The position numbers were made by a program, and so were the translations under genes. Below are positions 1 to 6,027 of a DNA stretch of 8,112 nucleotides, in pieces; position 1 is the first letter of the stretch, and each line of letters starts with the position of its first letter. Below the pieces are notes generated by a model. That model saw nothing but the letters and a program-made list of their open reading frames with translations, made no database searches and was not told where the DNA came from. Origin of the DNA: Bordetella sp. (GTDB lineage Bacteria; Pseudomonadota; Gammaproteobacteria; Burkholderiales; Burkholderiaceae_B); the NCBI GenBank assembly GCA_027450125.1, contig DAIDKG010000253.1:1-8112 (forward strand). The letters are read 5' to 3'.

Positions 1-1628
1 GGCGTGTGCACCGGAGCGGGCTGGGCCGGCGTGATGCCCTTGACCAACGCTTCGGGCTTGGCCTTGACTTCAGCGGTTTCGGTATGCGGCGACCAGGTCT
101 CGATGGTGGATGGCGCCTCGACCAGCTCGAAACTGGTCCGGGTTTCCTCCAGGCGCGGATCGTCGTGGCGCAGGCGCTCGATGTGATGATGCGGCGTTTC
201 CAGGTGCTTGTTGGGGATGAGCACCAGATTGACCTTCAGGCGCGTCTCGATCTTGGAGATGTCGGTGCGCTTTTCGTTCAGCAGGAAGGTGGCGACTTCG
301 ACCGGCACCTGGGCATACACGGCGGCGGTGTTTTCCTTCATGGCCTCCTCCTGCAGCAGGCGCAGCACGTGCAGAGCGCTGGACTCCGCATCGCGGATCA
401 CGCCGGTGCCGTTGCAGCGCGGGCAGGTGATGTGCGAGCCCTCGTTCAGCGCCGGGCGCAGCCGCTGGCGCGACAGCTCCATCAGACCGAAGCGCGAGAT
501 CTTGCCCATCTGCACGCGGGCGCGGTCGAAGTGCAAGGCATCGCGCAGGCGTTGCTCGACGGCGCGCTGGTTCTTGCCTTCTTCCATGTCGATGAAATCG
601 ATCACGATCAGGCCGCCCAGATCGCGCAGACGCAGCTGGCGGGCCACTTCCTCGGCCGCTTCCAGGTTGGTGCGCAGGGCCGTCTCTTCGATGTCCGACC
701 CCTTGGTCGAACGCGCCGAGTTCACGTCCACGGCCACCAGCGCTTCGGTGTGGTCGATGACGATGGCGCCGCCCGACGGCAGGTTGACCGTGCGCGAGTA
801 GGCCGTCTCGATCTGGTGTTCGATCTGGAAACGCGAAAAGAGGGGAATGTCGTCGCGGTAGCGCTTGACGCGCTGCACGTTGTCCGGCATCACCACGCTC
901 ATGAAGGCGGTGGCCTGCTCGGCGATCTCGTCTGTGTCGATCAGGATCTCGCCGATGTCGGGCGAGAAATAGTCGCGGATGGCCCGGATAACCAGGCTCG
1001 ATTCCAGGTAAATGAGGATGGGCGCGGCATTGTCGCGGGCGGCGCCGTCGATGGCCGTCCAGAGCTGCATCAGATAGGACAGGTCCCACTGCAGTTCCTC
1101 GACGTTGCGGCCGATGCCGGCTGTGCGGGCGATGATGCTCATGCCCTGCGGCACGTCCAGCTGGTCCATCGTGTCGCGCAGTTCCTGGCGGTCCTCGCCC
1201 TCGACGCGGCGCGAAACACCGCCGCCGCGCGGATTGTTGGGCATGAGCACCAGGTAGCGGCCTGCCAGCGAAACGAAGGTGGTCAGGGCTGCGCCCTTGT
1301 TGCCGCGCTCTTCCTTCTCGACCTGGACGATGAGTTCCTGGCCTTCCTTGAGGGCGTCCTGGATGCGCGCGGTGCGCACATCGACGCCTTCCTTGAAATA
1401 CGTGCGGGCGACTTCCTTGAAGGGCAGGAAGCCGTGGCGATCTTCGCCGTAGTTGACAAAACAGGCTTCGAGGCCGGGCTCGATGCGGGTGATGACGCCC
1501 TTGTAGATATTGCCTTTGCGCTGTTCGCGGCCGGCGGTTTCGATGTCCAGATCGATGAGTTTTTGCCCATCGACGATGGCGACGCGCAGTTCTTCCTGGT
1601 GCGTCGCGTTAAACAACATGCGCTTCAT
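1..1628 (-). CDS. rne: Ribonuclease E, N-terminal 542 codons (3' end beyond the window)
   Basis: Endoribonuclease E, the essential single-strand RNA endonuclease that starts mRNA decay, matures rRNA and tRNA precursors, and scaffolds the degradosome. The N-terminus MKRMLFNA is the family signature. An S1-type RNA-binding region follows ([14 protein letters not shown], about residues 39-52). The two metal-binding catalytic aspartates are D301 in VAVDVNSAR and D344 in LIVIDFIDM, matching E. coli D303 and D346. The zinc-link CPRC is intact (C402, C405; bases 425-414), as expected for the tetrameric enzyme. The start is the ATG at 1628, with GGAGA at 1642-1638 as ribosome binding site. The frame stays open to base 1 (last residues read ...AQPAPVHT), so the catalytic half is present and most of the C-terminal scaffold lies outside. 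It is divergent from rluC, as in E. coli. A 546-codon open frame on the opposite strand (6-1646) shares codon boundaries with it and is a GC-bias shadow. RNase G is excluded by the N-terminal sequence and by the continuation past residue 500. Confidence 0.97.
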   Translation of the reverse strand, partial: MKRMLFNATHQEELRVAIVDGQKLIDLDIETAGREQRKGNIYKGVITRIEPGLEACFVNYGEDRHGFLPFKEVARTYFKEGVDVRTARIQDALKEGQELIVQVEKEERGNKGAALTTFVSLAGRYLVLMPNNPRGGGVSRRVEGEDRQELRDTMDQLDVPQGMSIIARTAGIGRNVEELQWDLSYLMQLWTAIDGAARDNAAPILIYLESSLVIRAIRDYFSPDIGEILIDTDEIAEQATAFMSVVMPDNVQRVKRYRDDIPLFSRFQIEHQIETAYSRTVNLPSGGAIVIDHTEALVAVDVNSARSTKGSDIEETALRTNLEAAEEVARQLRLRDLGGLIVIDFIDMEEGKNQRAVEQRLRDALHFDRARVQMGKISRFGLMELSRQRLRPALNEGSHITCPRCNGTGVIRDAESSALHVLRLLQEEAMKENTAAVYAQVPVEVATFLLNEKRTDISKIETRLKVNLVLIPNKHLETPHHHIERLRHDDPRLEETRTSFELVEAPSTIETWSPHTETAEVKAKPEALVKGITPAQPAPVHT

Positions 1629-1653
1629 GAATGCATTTCTCCGTAGTCAGGAA

Positions 1654-1671
1654 CGCGCCGGGTTCGGCGCG
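1654..1671 (-). promoter_or_regulatory. Stem-loop just upstream of the rne ribosome binding site
   Basis: A 7-bp all-GC stem, CGCGCCG / CGGCGCG, with a 4-base loop (AACC in the rne mRNA sense) ends 11 bases upstream of the GGAGA Shine-Dalgarno (1642-1638). It would fold in the rne mRNA leader and could affect translation or be bound by RNase E. E. coli rne uses leader hairpins for feedback, but no homology to them is visible here. Confidence 0.5.
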
Positions 1672-1771
1672 CGACCTCGGATCACTCGGGCGGCAAACTG
1701 AAGCAGAGAAGACGCGGACCGTACCCGGGCTCGACGGCCAGGGCGTATCCGCCGCGGGTCAGGCGGGCACG

Positions 1772-1789
1772 TCGTGCCATATGGCACGA
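1772..1789. repeat. 18-bp perfect palindrome in the rne leader
   Basis: TCGTGCCATATGGCACGA is a perfect inverted repeat of two 9-base arms. An extra GGCAC at 1766-1770 can pair with the same GTGCC (1774-1778) that pairs with GGCAC at 1783-1787, so two hairpins would compete in RNA. It could be an operator for a dimeric regulator or an RNA control element of rne. Nothing in the sequence decides which. Confidence 0.6.
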
Positions 1790-2157
1790 GGTTCTTTCAG
1801 CAGGACGGTCAACTTCACGTGAGTGTTGGATGACGGGATGGTTGCTGGGAACGTCAGATGCGGCGACGGGCTGGGCCACGCTGCGCGCACCTGGTGCGTA
1901 AAACGATTGCGACGATTCTCTGGTGCTTCAGGTCGCGTGCGGCTGTCGGCTCAAAAAAGCCAGGCGCCGCCGACCAAGGGACCCCGGAGCTGAACCCGCA
2001 GGCAGTACAATGGCGGCATCATGCCGGGCGGAGCCGCGCGTGGCGTTCGGATTTTGCTCGAACGCGCTTCTTGTAATGTAAGACGCACATCTCTACGTCC
2101 AGCCGTACCCTGTCCATATGACGGCATAGGCGGAGTCAACCCCTTAAGGTTCCGACG

Positions 2158-2186
2158 ATTGTATCCCCGCTTTCCGCAATGCGCAA
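2158..2186 (-). promoter_or_regulatory. Candidate sigma-70 promoter for rne
   Basis: On the minus strand, TTGCGC (2186-2181) and TACAAT (2163-2158) are separated by 17 bp. The -10 box matches five of six consensus positions; the -35 box matches only three. If used, it would give an rne leader of roughly 520 nt and would overlap the first codons of rluC. An alternative -35 (TTGACT, 2139-2134) has no good -10 partner. This is weak and based only on consensus matching. Confidence 0.3.
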
Positions 2187-3135
2187 AAAAGAACCGTCAC
2201 TGACCCAACCCGCCCCCGCCGTACGCCTGGTCGAAATCGATGCCGAGCACGACGGCCAGCGTATCGACAACTTCCTCATAAGGCTGTGCAAGGGCGTCCC
2301 CAAAAGCCATATCTACAAAGCCATTCGCGGCGGCGAGGTGCGCATCAACAAGGGACGCATCAATGCCGACTATCGGCTGGCCGCGGGAGACGTGCTGCGC
2401 GTGCCGCCGCTGCGCCTGCCCGACCCGGGATCTCCCCGCCCGGTTCCGGGCGCGCAATTCCCGGTGGTATTCGAGGACGAGGCCCTGCTGGTGATCGACA
2501 AGCCCGCCGGGGTGGCGGTGCACGGCGGCAGCGGCGTGTCCTTCGGCGTCATCGAACAATTGCGCGCCGCCCGGCCCGAGGCGAAATTTCTGGAACTGGC
2601 CCACCGGCTCGACCGCGAGACCTCGGGCCTGCTCATGGTGGCCAAGAAGCGCAGCGCCCTGCTGACGCTGCACGCCATGCTGCGCGAAGGCAGGGGCGGC
2701 AAGCACTATTACGCCCTGGTTGAAGGCGACTGGGTCAACGGCCGCGAGCACATCAAGCTGCCGCTGACCAAGTGGACCACCGCCAGCGGCGAGCGCCGCG
2801 TCAAGGTCGACCGGGAAGGCGGCCTGTCGGCGCACACCATCGTCACGCTGCAAAAGCGCTACGGGGACTACAGCCTGGTCGATGCCGAGCTGCGCTCCGG
2901 ACGCACTCACCAGATCCGGGTGCATCTGGCGGCCAGCGGCTTTCCCATCGCCGGCGACGACAAGTACGGCCGCGACGAAACCCGCGCCGCGCTGGCCAGG
3001 CAGGGGTTCAACCGCATGTTCCTGCACGCGCACAGCCTGACGCTGCCCCATCCGCTCACGGGCGAGACGCTGACGCTGGCCGCGCCGCTGCCCGAAGCCT
3101 GCACACGGCTCTTGATTCAGTTGGAGAAAAAATGA
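2179..3135 (+). CDS. rluC: 23S rRNA pseudouridine synthase RluC
   Basis: 318-residue pseudouridine synthase of the RluA/RluC/RluD family, which isomerises specific uridines of 23S rRNA (955, 2504 and 2580 in E. coli). An N-terminal S4-like RNA-binding domain spans about residues 22-85 (GQRIDNFL ... GGEVRINKGRI ... GDVLRVPP). The catalytic domain follows, with the signature HRLDRETSG carrying the catalytic aspartate D145, then RSGRTHQIRVHL and the GDDKYG motif near the C-terminal part. Length fits the family (about 315-330). The ATG at 2179 places the S4 domain as in E. coli RluC; no good Shine-Dalgarno is seen upstream, the nearest AAGG being about 30 bases away. It is divergent from rne, the same neighbourhood as in E. 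coli. The stop overlaps a small downstream reading frame (ATGA at 3132-3135). RluC is preferred over RluD because of the rne neighbour and the N-terminal similarity. Confidence 0.93.
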   Translation: MRKKEPSLTQPAPAVRLVEIDAEHDGQRIDNFLIRLCKGVPKSHIYKAIRGGEVRINKGRINADYRLAAGDVLRVPPLRLPDPGSPRPVPGAQFPVVFEDEALLVIDKPAGVAVHGGSGVSFGVIEQLRAARPEAKFLELAHRLDRETSGLLMVAKKRSALLTLHAMLREGRGGKHYYALVEGDWVNGREHIKLPLTKWTTASGERRVKVDREGGLSAHTIVTLQKRYGDYSLVDAELRSGRTHQIRVHLAASGFPIAGDDKYGRDETRAALARQGFNRMFLHAHSLTLPHPLTGETLTLAAPLPEACTRLLIQLEKK

Positions 3136-3233
3136 AACGCCCCCCGCGCCCACTGCGTTCGCTGCCCACCCACGCCGAGGCAGACGCCCCCCGCAGGGGG
3201 ATCGACTCCTGCGCACGGCCGAAGGGAGACTGA
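3132..3233 (+). CDS. Possible 33-codon coupled small ORF within a C-rich intergenic element
   Basis: The frame starts at the ATG overlapping the rluC stop (ATGA, 3132-3135) and has GGAG at 3123-3126 five bases upstream. It ends with TGA at 3231-3233, one base before the ATG of the phosphatase gene. The product would be 33 residues, rich in Pro and Arg (begins MKRPPRPLRSLP), with no recognisable domain. The arrangement would let ribosomes pass from rluC to the phosphatase gene without a gap. The DNA looks like a C-rich interspersed intergenic element, so the frame may be incidental; a functional peptide is unlikely, translational coupling less so. Confidence 0.25.
   Translation: MKRPPRPLRSLPTHAEADAPRRGIDSCARPKGD
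3138..3222. repeat. C-rich hairpin-forming intergenic element
   Basis: The segment has C runs at 3140-3145 and 3187-3192 and a CCCCC-GCA-GGGGG stem-loop at 3188-3200. The layout (C-run, ACTGCGTTCGCTGCC, GAGG, C-run/G-run hairpin, ATCGACTCCTGCGC) resembles short GC-rich intergenic repeats that I recall from Bordetella and related genomes. That identity is from memory, and only one copy lies in this window. Confidence 0.45.
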
Positions 3234-3234
3234 C

Positions 3235-3885
3235 ATGTCCTACTCACTGGTGGTATTCGATTGGGACGGCACCTTGATGGATTCCACCCATACCATCGTG
3301 GCCGCCATCCAGGCATCCTGCCGTGATCTCGAACTGCCTGAACCCTCGGCCTCCGAAGCGAGCTGGGTAATCGGCCTTTCGCTGGACAGCGCGCTGCTGC
3401 GCGCCGTACCCAAGCTCACGCCTGCGCTGCTGCCGCGATTTCTGGAGCGCTACAGGGTCCACTACCTGCAGCGCGATCCCGACATCAGGCTCTTTGACGG
3501 TGCGCTCGACCTGCTCGACGCCCTGGCCGCCCAGGGCGTGAAACTGGCCGTGGCAACAGGCAAGAGCCGCGTGGGACTGAACCGCGTGCTGGCCGCCACC
3601 GGCCTGGCCCGGCGCTTCGAGGCCACTCGCACGGCCGACGAGACGTTCAGCAAGCCGCATCCGGCCATGCTGCTGCAGATCATGGAGGAGCTGGACACGG
3701 CGCCCGAACAGGTCGCCATGGTGGGCGACACCTCGCACGACCTGCAAATGGCCAACAGCGCCGGGGTCCATGGCGTCGGCGTGGCCTACGGCGCCCATCC
3801 GTCCGACGAGCTGCAGGCCTGCGCGCCGCAGGTGGTCGTGCACAGCATGGCCGAGCTGCAGGCATGGCTGCTCGCGCGGGTCTGA
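3235..3885 (+). CDS. HAD-superfamily phosphatase (phosphoglycolate phosphatase-like)
   Basis: 216-residue cytoplasmic haloacid dehalogenase-type hydrolase that should dephosphorylate a small phosphorylated metabolite through an aspartyl-phosphate intermediate. All four HAD motifs are intact: motif I DWDGT (nucleophile D9, acid/base D11), motif II T108 in VATGKS, motif III K140 in SKPHP, motif IV GDTSHD with D165 and D169. An alpha-helical cap lies between motifs I and II (about residues 18-85), placing it in subfamily IA with Gph, PgmB and HisB-like members. The start is set by AGGGAG at 3223-3228, six bases before the ATG. It follows rluC in the same direction with only 99 bp between, so it is probably co-transcribed. 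Substrate cannot be read from sequence; annotators often call the betaproteobacterial rluC neighbour phosphoglycolate phosphatase, without direct proof. Confidence 0.9.
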   Translation: MSYSLVVFDWDGTLMDSTHTIVAAIQASCRDLELPEPSASEASWVIGLSLDSALLRAVPKLTPALLPRFLERYRVHYLQRDPDIRLFDGALDLLDALAAQGVKLAVATGKSRVGLNRVLAATGLARRFEATRTADETFSKPHPAMLLQIMEELDTAPEQVAMVGDTSHDLQMANSAGVHGVGVAYGAHPSDELQACAPQVVVHSMAELQAWLLARV

Positions 3886-3985
3886 AGCGCGCCGGCCTGC
3901 CCCGCGACGACATGCCGGCCACGCGGCGTTATCCTGGCCGGACCGGTAGCTCAATCCGGGCAATCCATCACATAGGGGAAGTTCC

Positions 3986-4936
3986 ATGCGCACAATAGGC
4001 CAGTCGTCTCTCCAGGTCGCGCCGCTGATGCTCGGCGGCAATGTCTTCGGCTGGACGGCGGACGAAGCCGCTTCGTTCTCGGTGCTGGACGCTTTCGTCG
4101 ACTCGGGCCTGAACTTCATCGACACGGCCGATGTCTATTCAGCCTGGGTCGAGGGCAACCAGGGCGGCGAGTCGGAAACCCTGATCGGCAAATGGCTGGC
4201 CAGGAGCGGCAAGCGCGACCGCGTCGTCATCGCCACCAAGGTGGCCAAATATGCCAGGCGGCCCGGCCTGTCGGCGGCCAACATCCAGGCCGCGATCGAG
4301 GACTCGCTCAGGCGCCTGCAGACGGACCATGTCGATGTCTATTTCTCGCACGAGGACGATCCCGGCATTCCCATCGAAGAAACGCTGGGCGCCTATCAGA
4401 AGCTGATCCAGGCGGGCAAGGTGCGGGTCATCGGGGCCTCCAATTTCAGCGGCGCGCGCACGCTGGAATCCCTGCGCGTAGCCCAGGCGAATGGCCTGCC
4501 GCGCTACCAGATCCTGCAGCCCGAATACAACCTGTACAGCCGCGCGGCCTATGAAACGGAACTCGAACCCATTGCCCTGGCCGAACGCCTGGCCGTGGTG
4601 CCTTATTACGGCCTGGCCTCGGGCTTTCTGTCGGGCAAGTACCGTTCGGTCGATGATCTGGCCAAGAGCGTGCGCGGCAACCGGTCGGTGCCCAAATACC
4701 TCAACCCGCGCGGCATGGCCATCCTGGCGGCGCTGGACCAGGTGTCCGAACGCCACCATGTCACGCAGGCGTGCGTCGCGCTCGCCTGGCTGATCGCGCG
4801 GCCCAGCATCACGGCGCCCATCGTGAGCGCCACCTCGGTTGCCCAGGTGGACAGCTTCGCGCAGGCGGTGCGACTCGAGCTCGACGCTTCAGACCTCCAG
4901 GTCCTGGAAACGGCCAGCGCGCAAGCGCAGGCCTGA
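3986..4936 (+). CDS. Aldo/keto reductase
   Basis: 316-residue NADPH-dependent oxidoreductase of the aldo/keto reductase superfamily, a (beta/alpha)8 barrel in the cytoplasm. The catalytic tetrad is visible: D46 and Y51 in FIDTADVY, K85 in VIATK, and H122 in DVYFSHED. GASNFSG (about 150-156) and the C-terminal SATSVAQVDS stretch (about 281-290), which contacts the nucleotide phosphate in this family, are also present. The length and the FIDTAD/YGLASGFLSGKY motifs resemble the YajO/Tas-type and potassium-channel-beta-like branches rather than the classical aldose reductases. AGGGGAA at 3974-3980 is a strong ribosome binding site five bases before the ATG. It starts 100 bp after the phosphatase gene, so it may belong to the same unit or have its own promoter; none is clear. 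It converges with mrpX across a terminator. The natural substrate is unknown and a link to the neighbouring stress genes is not shown. Confidence 0.92.
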   Translation: MRTIGQSSLQVAPLMLGGNVFGWTADEAASFSVLDAFVDSGLNFIDTADVYSAWVEGNQGGESETLIGKWLARSGKRDRVVIATKVAKYARRPGLSAANIQAAIEDSLRRLQTDHVDVYFSHEDDPGIPIEETLGAYQKLIQAGKVRVIGASNFSGARTLESLRVAQANGLPRYQILQPEYNLYSRAAYETELEPIALAERLAVVPYYGLASGFLSGKYRSVDDLAKSVRGNRSVPKYLNPRGMAILAALDQVSERHHVTQACVALAWLIARPSITAPIVSATSVAQVDSFAQAVRLELDASDLQVLETASAQAQA

Positions 4937-4952
4937 CATCCTGCCACCGCTG

Positions 4953-4990
4953 AAAAGCCCGAGGCCCATGCCGCTGGGCATGGGCCTCGG
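4953..4990 (-). terminator. Intrinsic terminator after mrpX, possibly also stopping the reductase transcript
   Basis: A perfect 14-bp stem, CCGAGGCCCATGCC (4959-4972) and GGCATGGGCCTCGG (4977-4990), encloses a 4-base loop. In the minus direction the stem is followed by GC and TTTT (4956-4953), fitting a Rho-independent terminator for mrpX. In the plus direction an A run precedes the stem and no T run follows it, so termination of the reductase transcript would be weaker. Confidence 0.75.
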
Positions 4991-5042
4991 ACCGATGGCG
5001 CAACGGCCTGCCTGGCGACGGGCTGCCCGCCGGTCCGGCGCC

Positions 5043-5282
5043 CTATTTCTGCATGGCGCCCTTGGCCATGGAACTGCCCTGCATGTCCTTGTGCATGGTG
5101 CCGCTCTTGTGCATCATGCCGTCGTTCTTGCCCGCCTTGCGCATGGCCTTGTGCAGCATGGCGTCGCTCTTCGTATCCATGACGGAATTCTTCATGCTGT
5201 CCTGGCCCATGCCCGCGGCATGGGCGCTGGCCAGGCCCAGCAGCAAGCATGCGGTCGCGGCGGAAATCGAAATTTTCTTCAT
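5043..5282 (-). CDS. mrpX: Secreted methionine-rich small protein, MrpX-like / MxKDx-pentapeptide type
   Basis: 79-residue exported protein. A Sec signal peptide is clear: MKK, hydrophobic core about 7-19, likely cut after AHA (residues 20-22) or AHAA. The mature part of about 56 residues has 11 methionines (near 20%), 9 lysines, 3 histidines and no Cys, Trp, Tyr or Phe. Methionines fall on a five-residue period: 25, 30, 35, then 42, 47, 57, 67, 72, 77. This is a degenerate form of the MxKDx pentapeptide repeat (MHKDM at 63-67). In Azospira suillum a Met-rich periplasmic peptide, MrpX, next to sigF/nrsF and yedYZ scavenges hypochlorite; the same neighbours here support the same role. AGGAGT (5294-5289) lies six bases before the ATG, favouring this start over longer upstream frames. 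A GTAACC-N16-CGAAT promoter precedes it. Metal, especially copper, binding by Met/His is an alternative. Orthology rests on context and composition. Confidence 0.85.
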   Translation of the reverse strand: MKKISISAATACLLLGLASAHAAGMGQDSMKNSVMDTKSDAMLHKAMRKAGKNDGMMHKSGTMHKDMQGSSMAKGAMQK

Positions 5283-5305
5283 GGCTTGACTCCTATCGGG
5301 GTGAA

Positions 5306-5325
5306 GGCCGCGCAAGATCGCGGCC
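5306..5325 (-). promoter_or_regulatory. Stem-loop in the mrpX leader
   Basis: GGCCGCG (5306-5312) and CGCGGCC (5319-5325) form a perfect 7-bp GC stem with a 6-base loop. It lies between the predicted mrpX transcription start (about 5330) and its Shine-Dalgarno (5294-5289). Because it sits almost at the 5' end, it could protect the mRNA of a strongly expressed small protein or modulate translation. The function is inferred. Confidence 0.4.
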
Positions 5326-5337
5326 GGTACAATCCAA

Positions 5338-5363
5338 TTCGGCGCACGGCCTGCCCGGGTTAC
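5338..5363 (-). promoter_or_regulatory. SigF-type ECF promoter of mrpX
   Basis: On the minus strand GTAACC (5363-5358) and CGAA (5341-5338) are exactly 16 bp apart, with T following to give CGAAT. The same pattern precedes sigF and msrP. The expected start near 5330 gives a leader of about 48 nt. GTAACC-N16-CGAA is the consensus I recall for NrsF-controlled SigF of Caulobacter. Confidence 0.85.
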
Positions 5364-5407
5364 ACCCCCGGCTGAAAAAGGCGGCGCGAATCGATGCGCG
5401 CCCCCCT

Positions 5408-5433
5408 GTAACCCAAAGCGTCGATGCCGCGAA
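5408..5433 (+). promoter_or_regulatory. SigF-type ECF promoter of sigF-nrsF (autoregulatory)
   Basis: GTAACC (5408-5413) and CGAA (5430-5433) are 16 bp apart, followed by T, identical in pattern to the mrpX and msrP sites. Transcription should start near 5440, next to or within the AGGAAAG ribosome binding site (5439-5445), so the leader would be only about 15 nt. The site implies positive autoregulation of the sigma/anti-sigma operon. Confidence 0.83.
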
Positions 5434-5454
5434 TAAACAGGAAAGCACCTATCG

Positions 5455-6027
5455 ATGCCGCAGCGAGATAGCAGCCAGGCGCAGTCCGACATAGAGGAAA
5501 GACTGAAAAGTCTTTTCTCGCGGGGTCTTGCGGGCGACGACGGGGCCTACCACGCCTTTCTCTCCGAACTCGGCAAGCGCCTGCGCGCCTATTTGCGCAA
5601 CCGTCTGCGCGGCCTGCCGGACGAAGTGGAAGACCTCGTGCAGGAAGCCCTCATCGCCGTCCACAATCAGCGCCATACCTACGACATGGCGCTGCCCCTG
5701 ACTGCGTGGGTGTATGCCATCGCGAAATTCAAGCTGGTCGACCTGCTGCGCCGGCGATCGCGCCAGGAGCTGCTGACCGACCCGCTGGACGATGCGTCGG
5801 ACGTATTCAGCGACTCGGATTCGCAGGCCATGCAGGCGCGGCGGGATGTGGCCAAGCTGCTGGACCTGCTGCCCAACAGGCAGCGCCTGCCCATTGTGTA
5901 CGTCAAGCTGGAGGGCCGGTCCGTGGCGGAAACGGCCGGCATGACGGGCATGTCCGAATCGGCGGTCAAGGTGGGCGTGCATCGGGGCCTGAAGGCCCTG
6001 GCTGCAAGAATCAGGAAGCAATCATGA
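5455..6027 (+). CDS. sigF: ECF RNA polymerase sigma factor, SigF-like
   Basis: 190-residue sigma factor of the extracytoplasmic-function group, having only sigma-2 and sigma-4 regions. Sigma-2 spans about residues 27-103, with [13 protein letters not shown] (58-70, core-polymerase contact) and the -10-recognition segment [18 protein letters not shown] (83-100). An acidic linker (about 106-123) follows, then sigma-4 (133-187) with the helix-turn-helix [24 protein letters not shown] (155-178) that reads the -35. AGGAAAG at 5439-5445 lies nine bases before the ATG. The stop overlaps the start of nrsF (ATGA, 6024-6027), so the two proteins should be made together and form a sigma/anti-sigma pair. 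By the family model the membrane partner holds the sigma factor inactive until periplasmic oxidant or metal stress. It probably drives the three GTAACC-N16-CGAAT promoters, including its own. The symbol follows the Azospira/Caulobacter usage and does not mean the sporulation sigma-F. Confidence 0.92.
   Translation: MPQRDSSQAQSDIEERLKSLFSRGLAGDDGAYHAFLSELGKRLRAYLRNRLRGLPDEVEDLVQEALIAVHNQRHTYDMALPLTAWVYAIAKFKLVDLLRRRSRQELLTDPLDDASDVFSDSDSQAMQARRDVAKLLDLLPNRQRLPIVYVKLEGRSVAETAGMTGMSESAVKVGVHRGLKALAARIRKQS

Larger units (their letters stand above)
1629..2178. other. Gene-free divergent region between rne and rluC
   Basis: About 550 bp with no convincing gene; the short open frames here lack ribosome binding sites and recognisable products. 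It should hold the promoters of both rne and rluC and the rne leader. E. coli rne also has a long leader through which RNase E controls its own mRNA. Visible structures are an 18-bp palindrome (1772-1789), a 7-bp stem-loop (1654-1671), a CGCACC/GGTGCG inverted repeat (1886-1898) and two ACGATT copies (1903-1908, 1912-1917). No clear Shine-Dalgarno sequence precedes the rluC ATG. A TACAAT on the plus strand (2006-2011) has no matching -35 box. Confidence 0.6.

Noticed and set aside
70..1089. 339-codon minus-strand frame inside rne
   Set aside because: It is a shifted-frame shadow of rne; the translation is Arg/Pro/Ala-rich without domain motifs.
6..1646. 546-codon open frame on the plus strand
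   Set aside because: It lies antisense to rne with aligned codon boundaries. High GC at third positions removes stop codons from that frame, and the translation is low-complexity with no known motif, while the minus strand encodes unmistakable RNase E.
2054..2082. Possible plus-strand sigma-70 promoter TTGCTC-17-TGTAAG for rluC
   Set aside because: Only three of six and four of six consensus matches in a GC-rich background; too weak to annotate.
2021..2203. 60-codon plus-strand frame upstream of rluC
   Set aside because: No ribosome binding site, no recognisable product, and it overlaps the rluC start in another frame.
2197..3216. 339-codon minus-strand frame opposite rluC
   Set aside because: It is the codon-aligned antisense shadow of rluC, with no motifs and no ribosome binding site.
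3891..3919. GCCGGC inverted repeat after the phosphatase gene as a terminator
   Set aside because: The arms are 6 bases, self-complementary, 17 bases apart and not followed by a T run.
3244..4125. 293-codon minus-strand frame opposite the phosphatase and reductase start
   Set aside because: It spans two genuine plus-strand genes and an intergenic gap; composition is typical of GC-rich shadows.
5283..5492. Upstream extension of mrpX to 5492
   Set aside because: It would overlap the sigF start and both ECF promoters and would bury the signal peptide; AGGAGT before 5282 supports the shorter protein.
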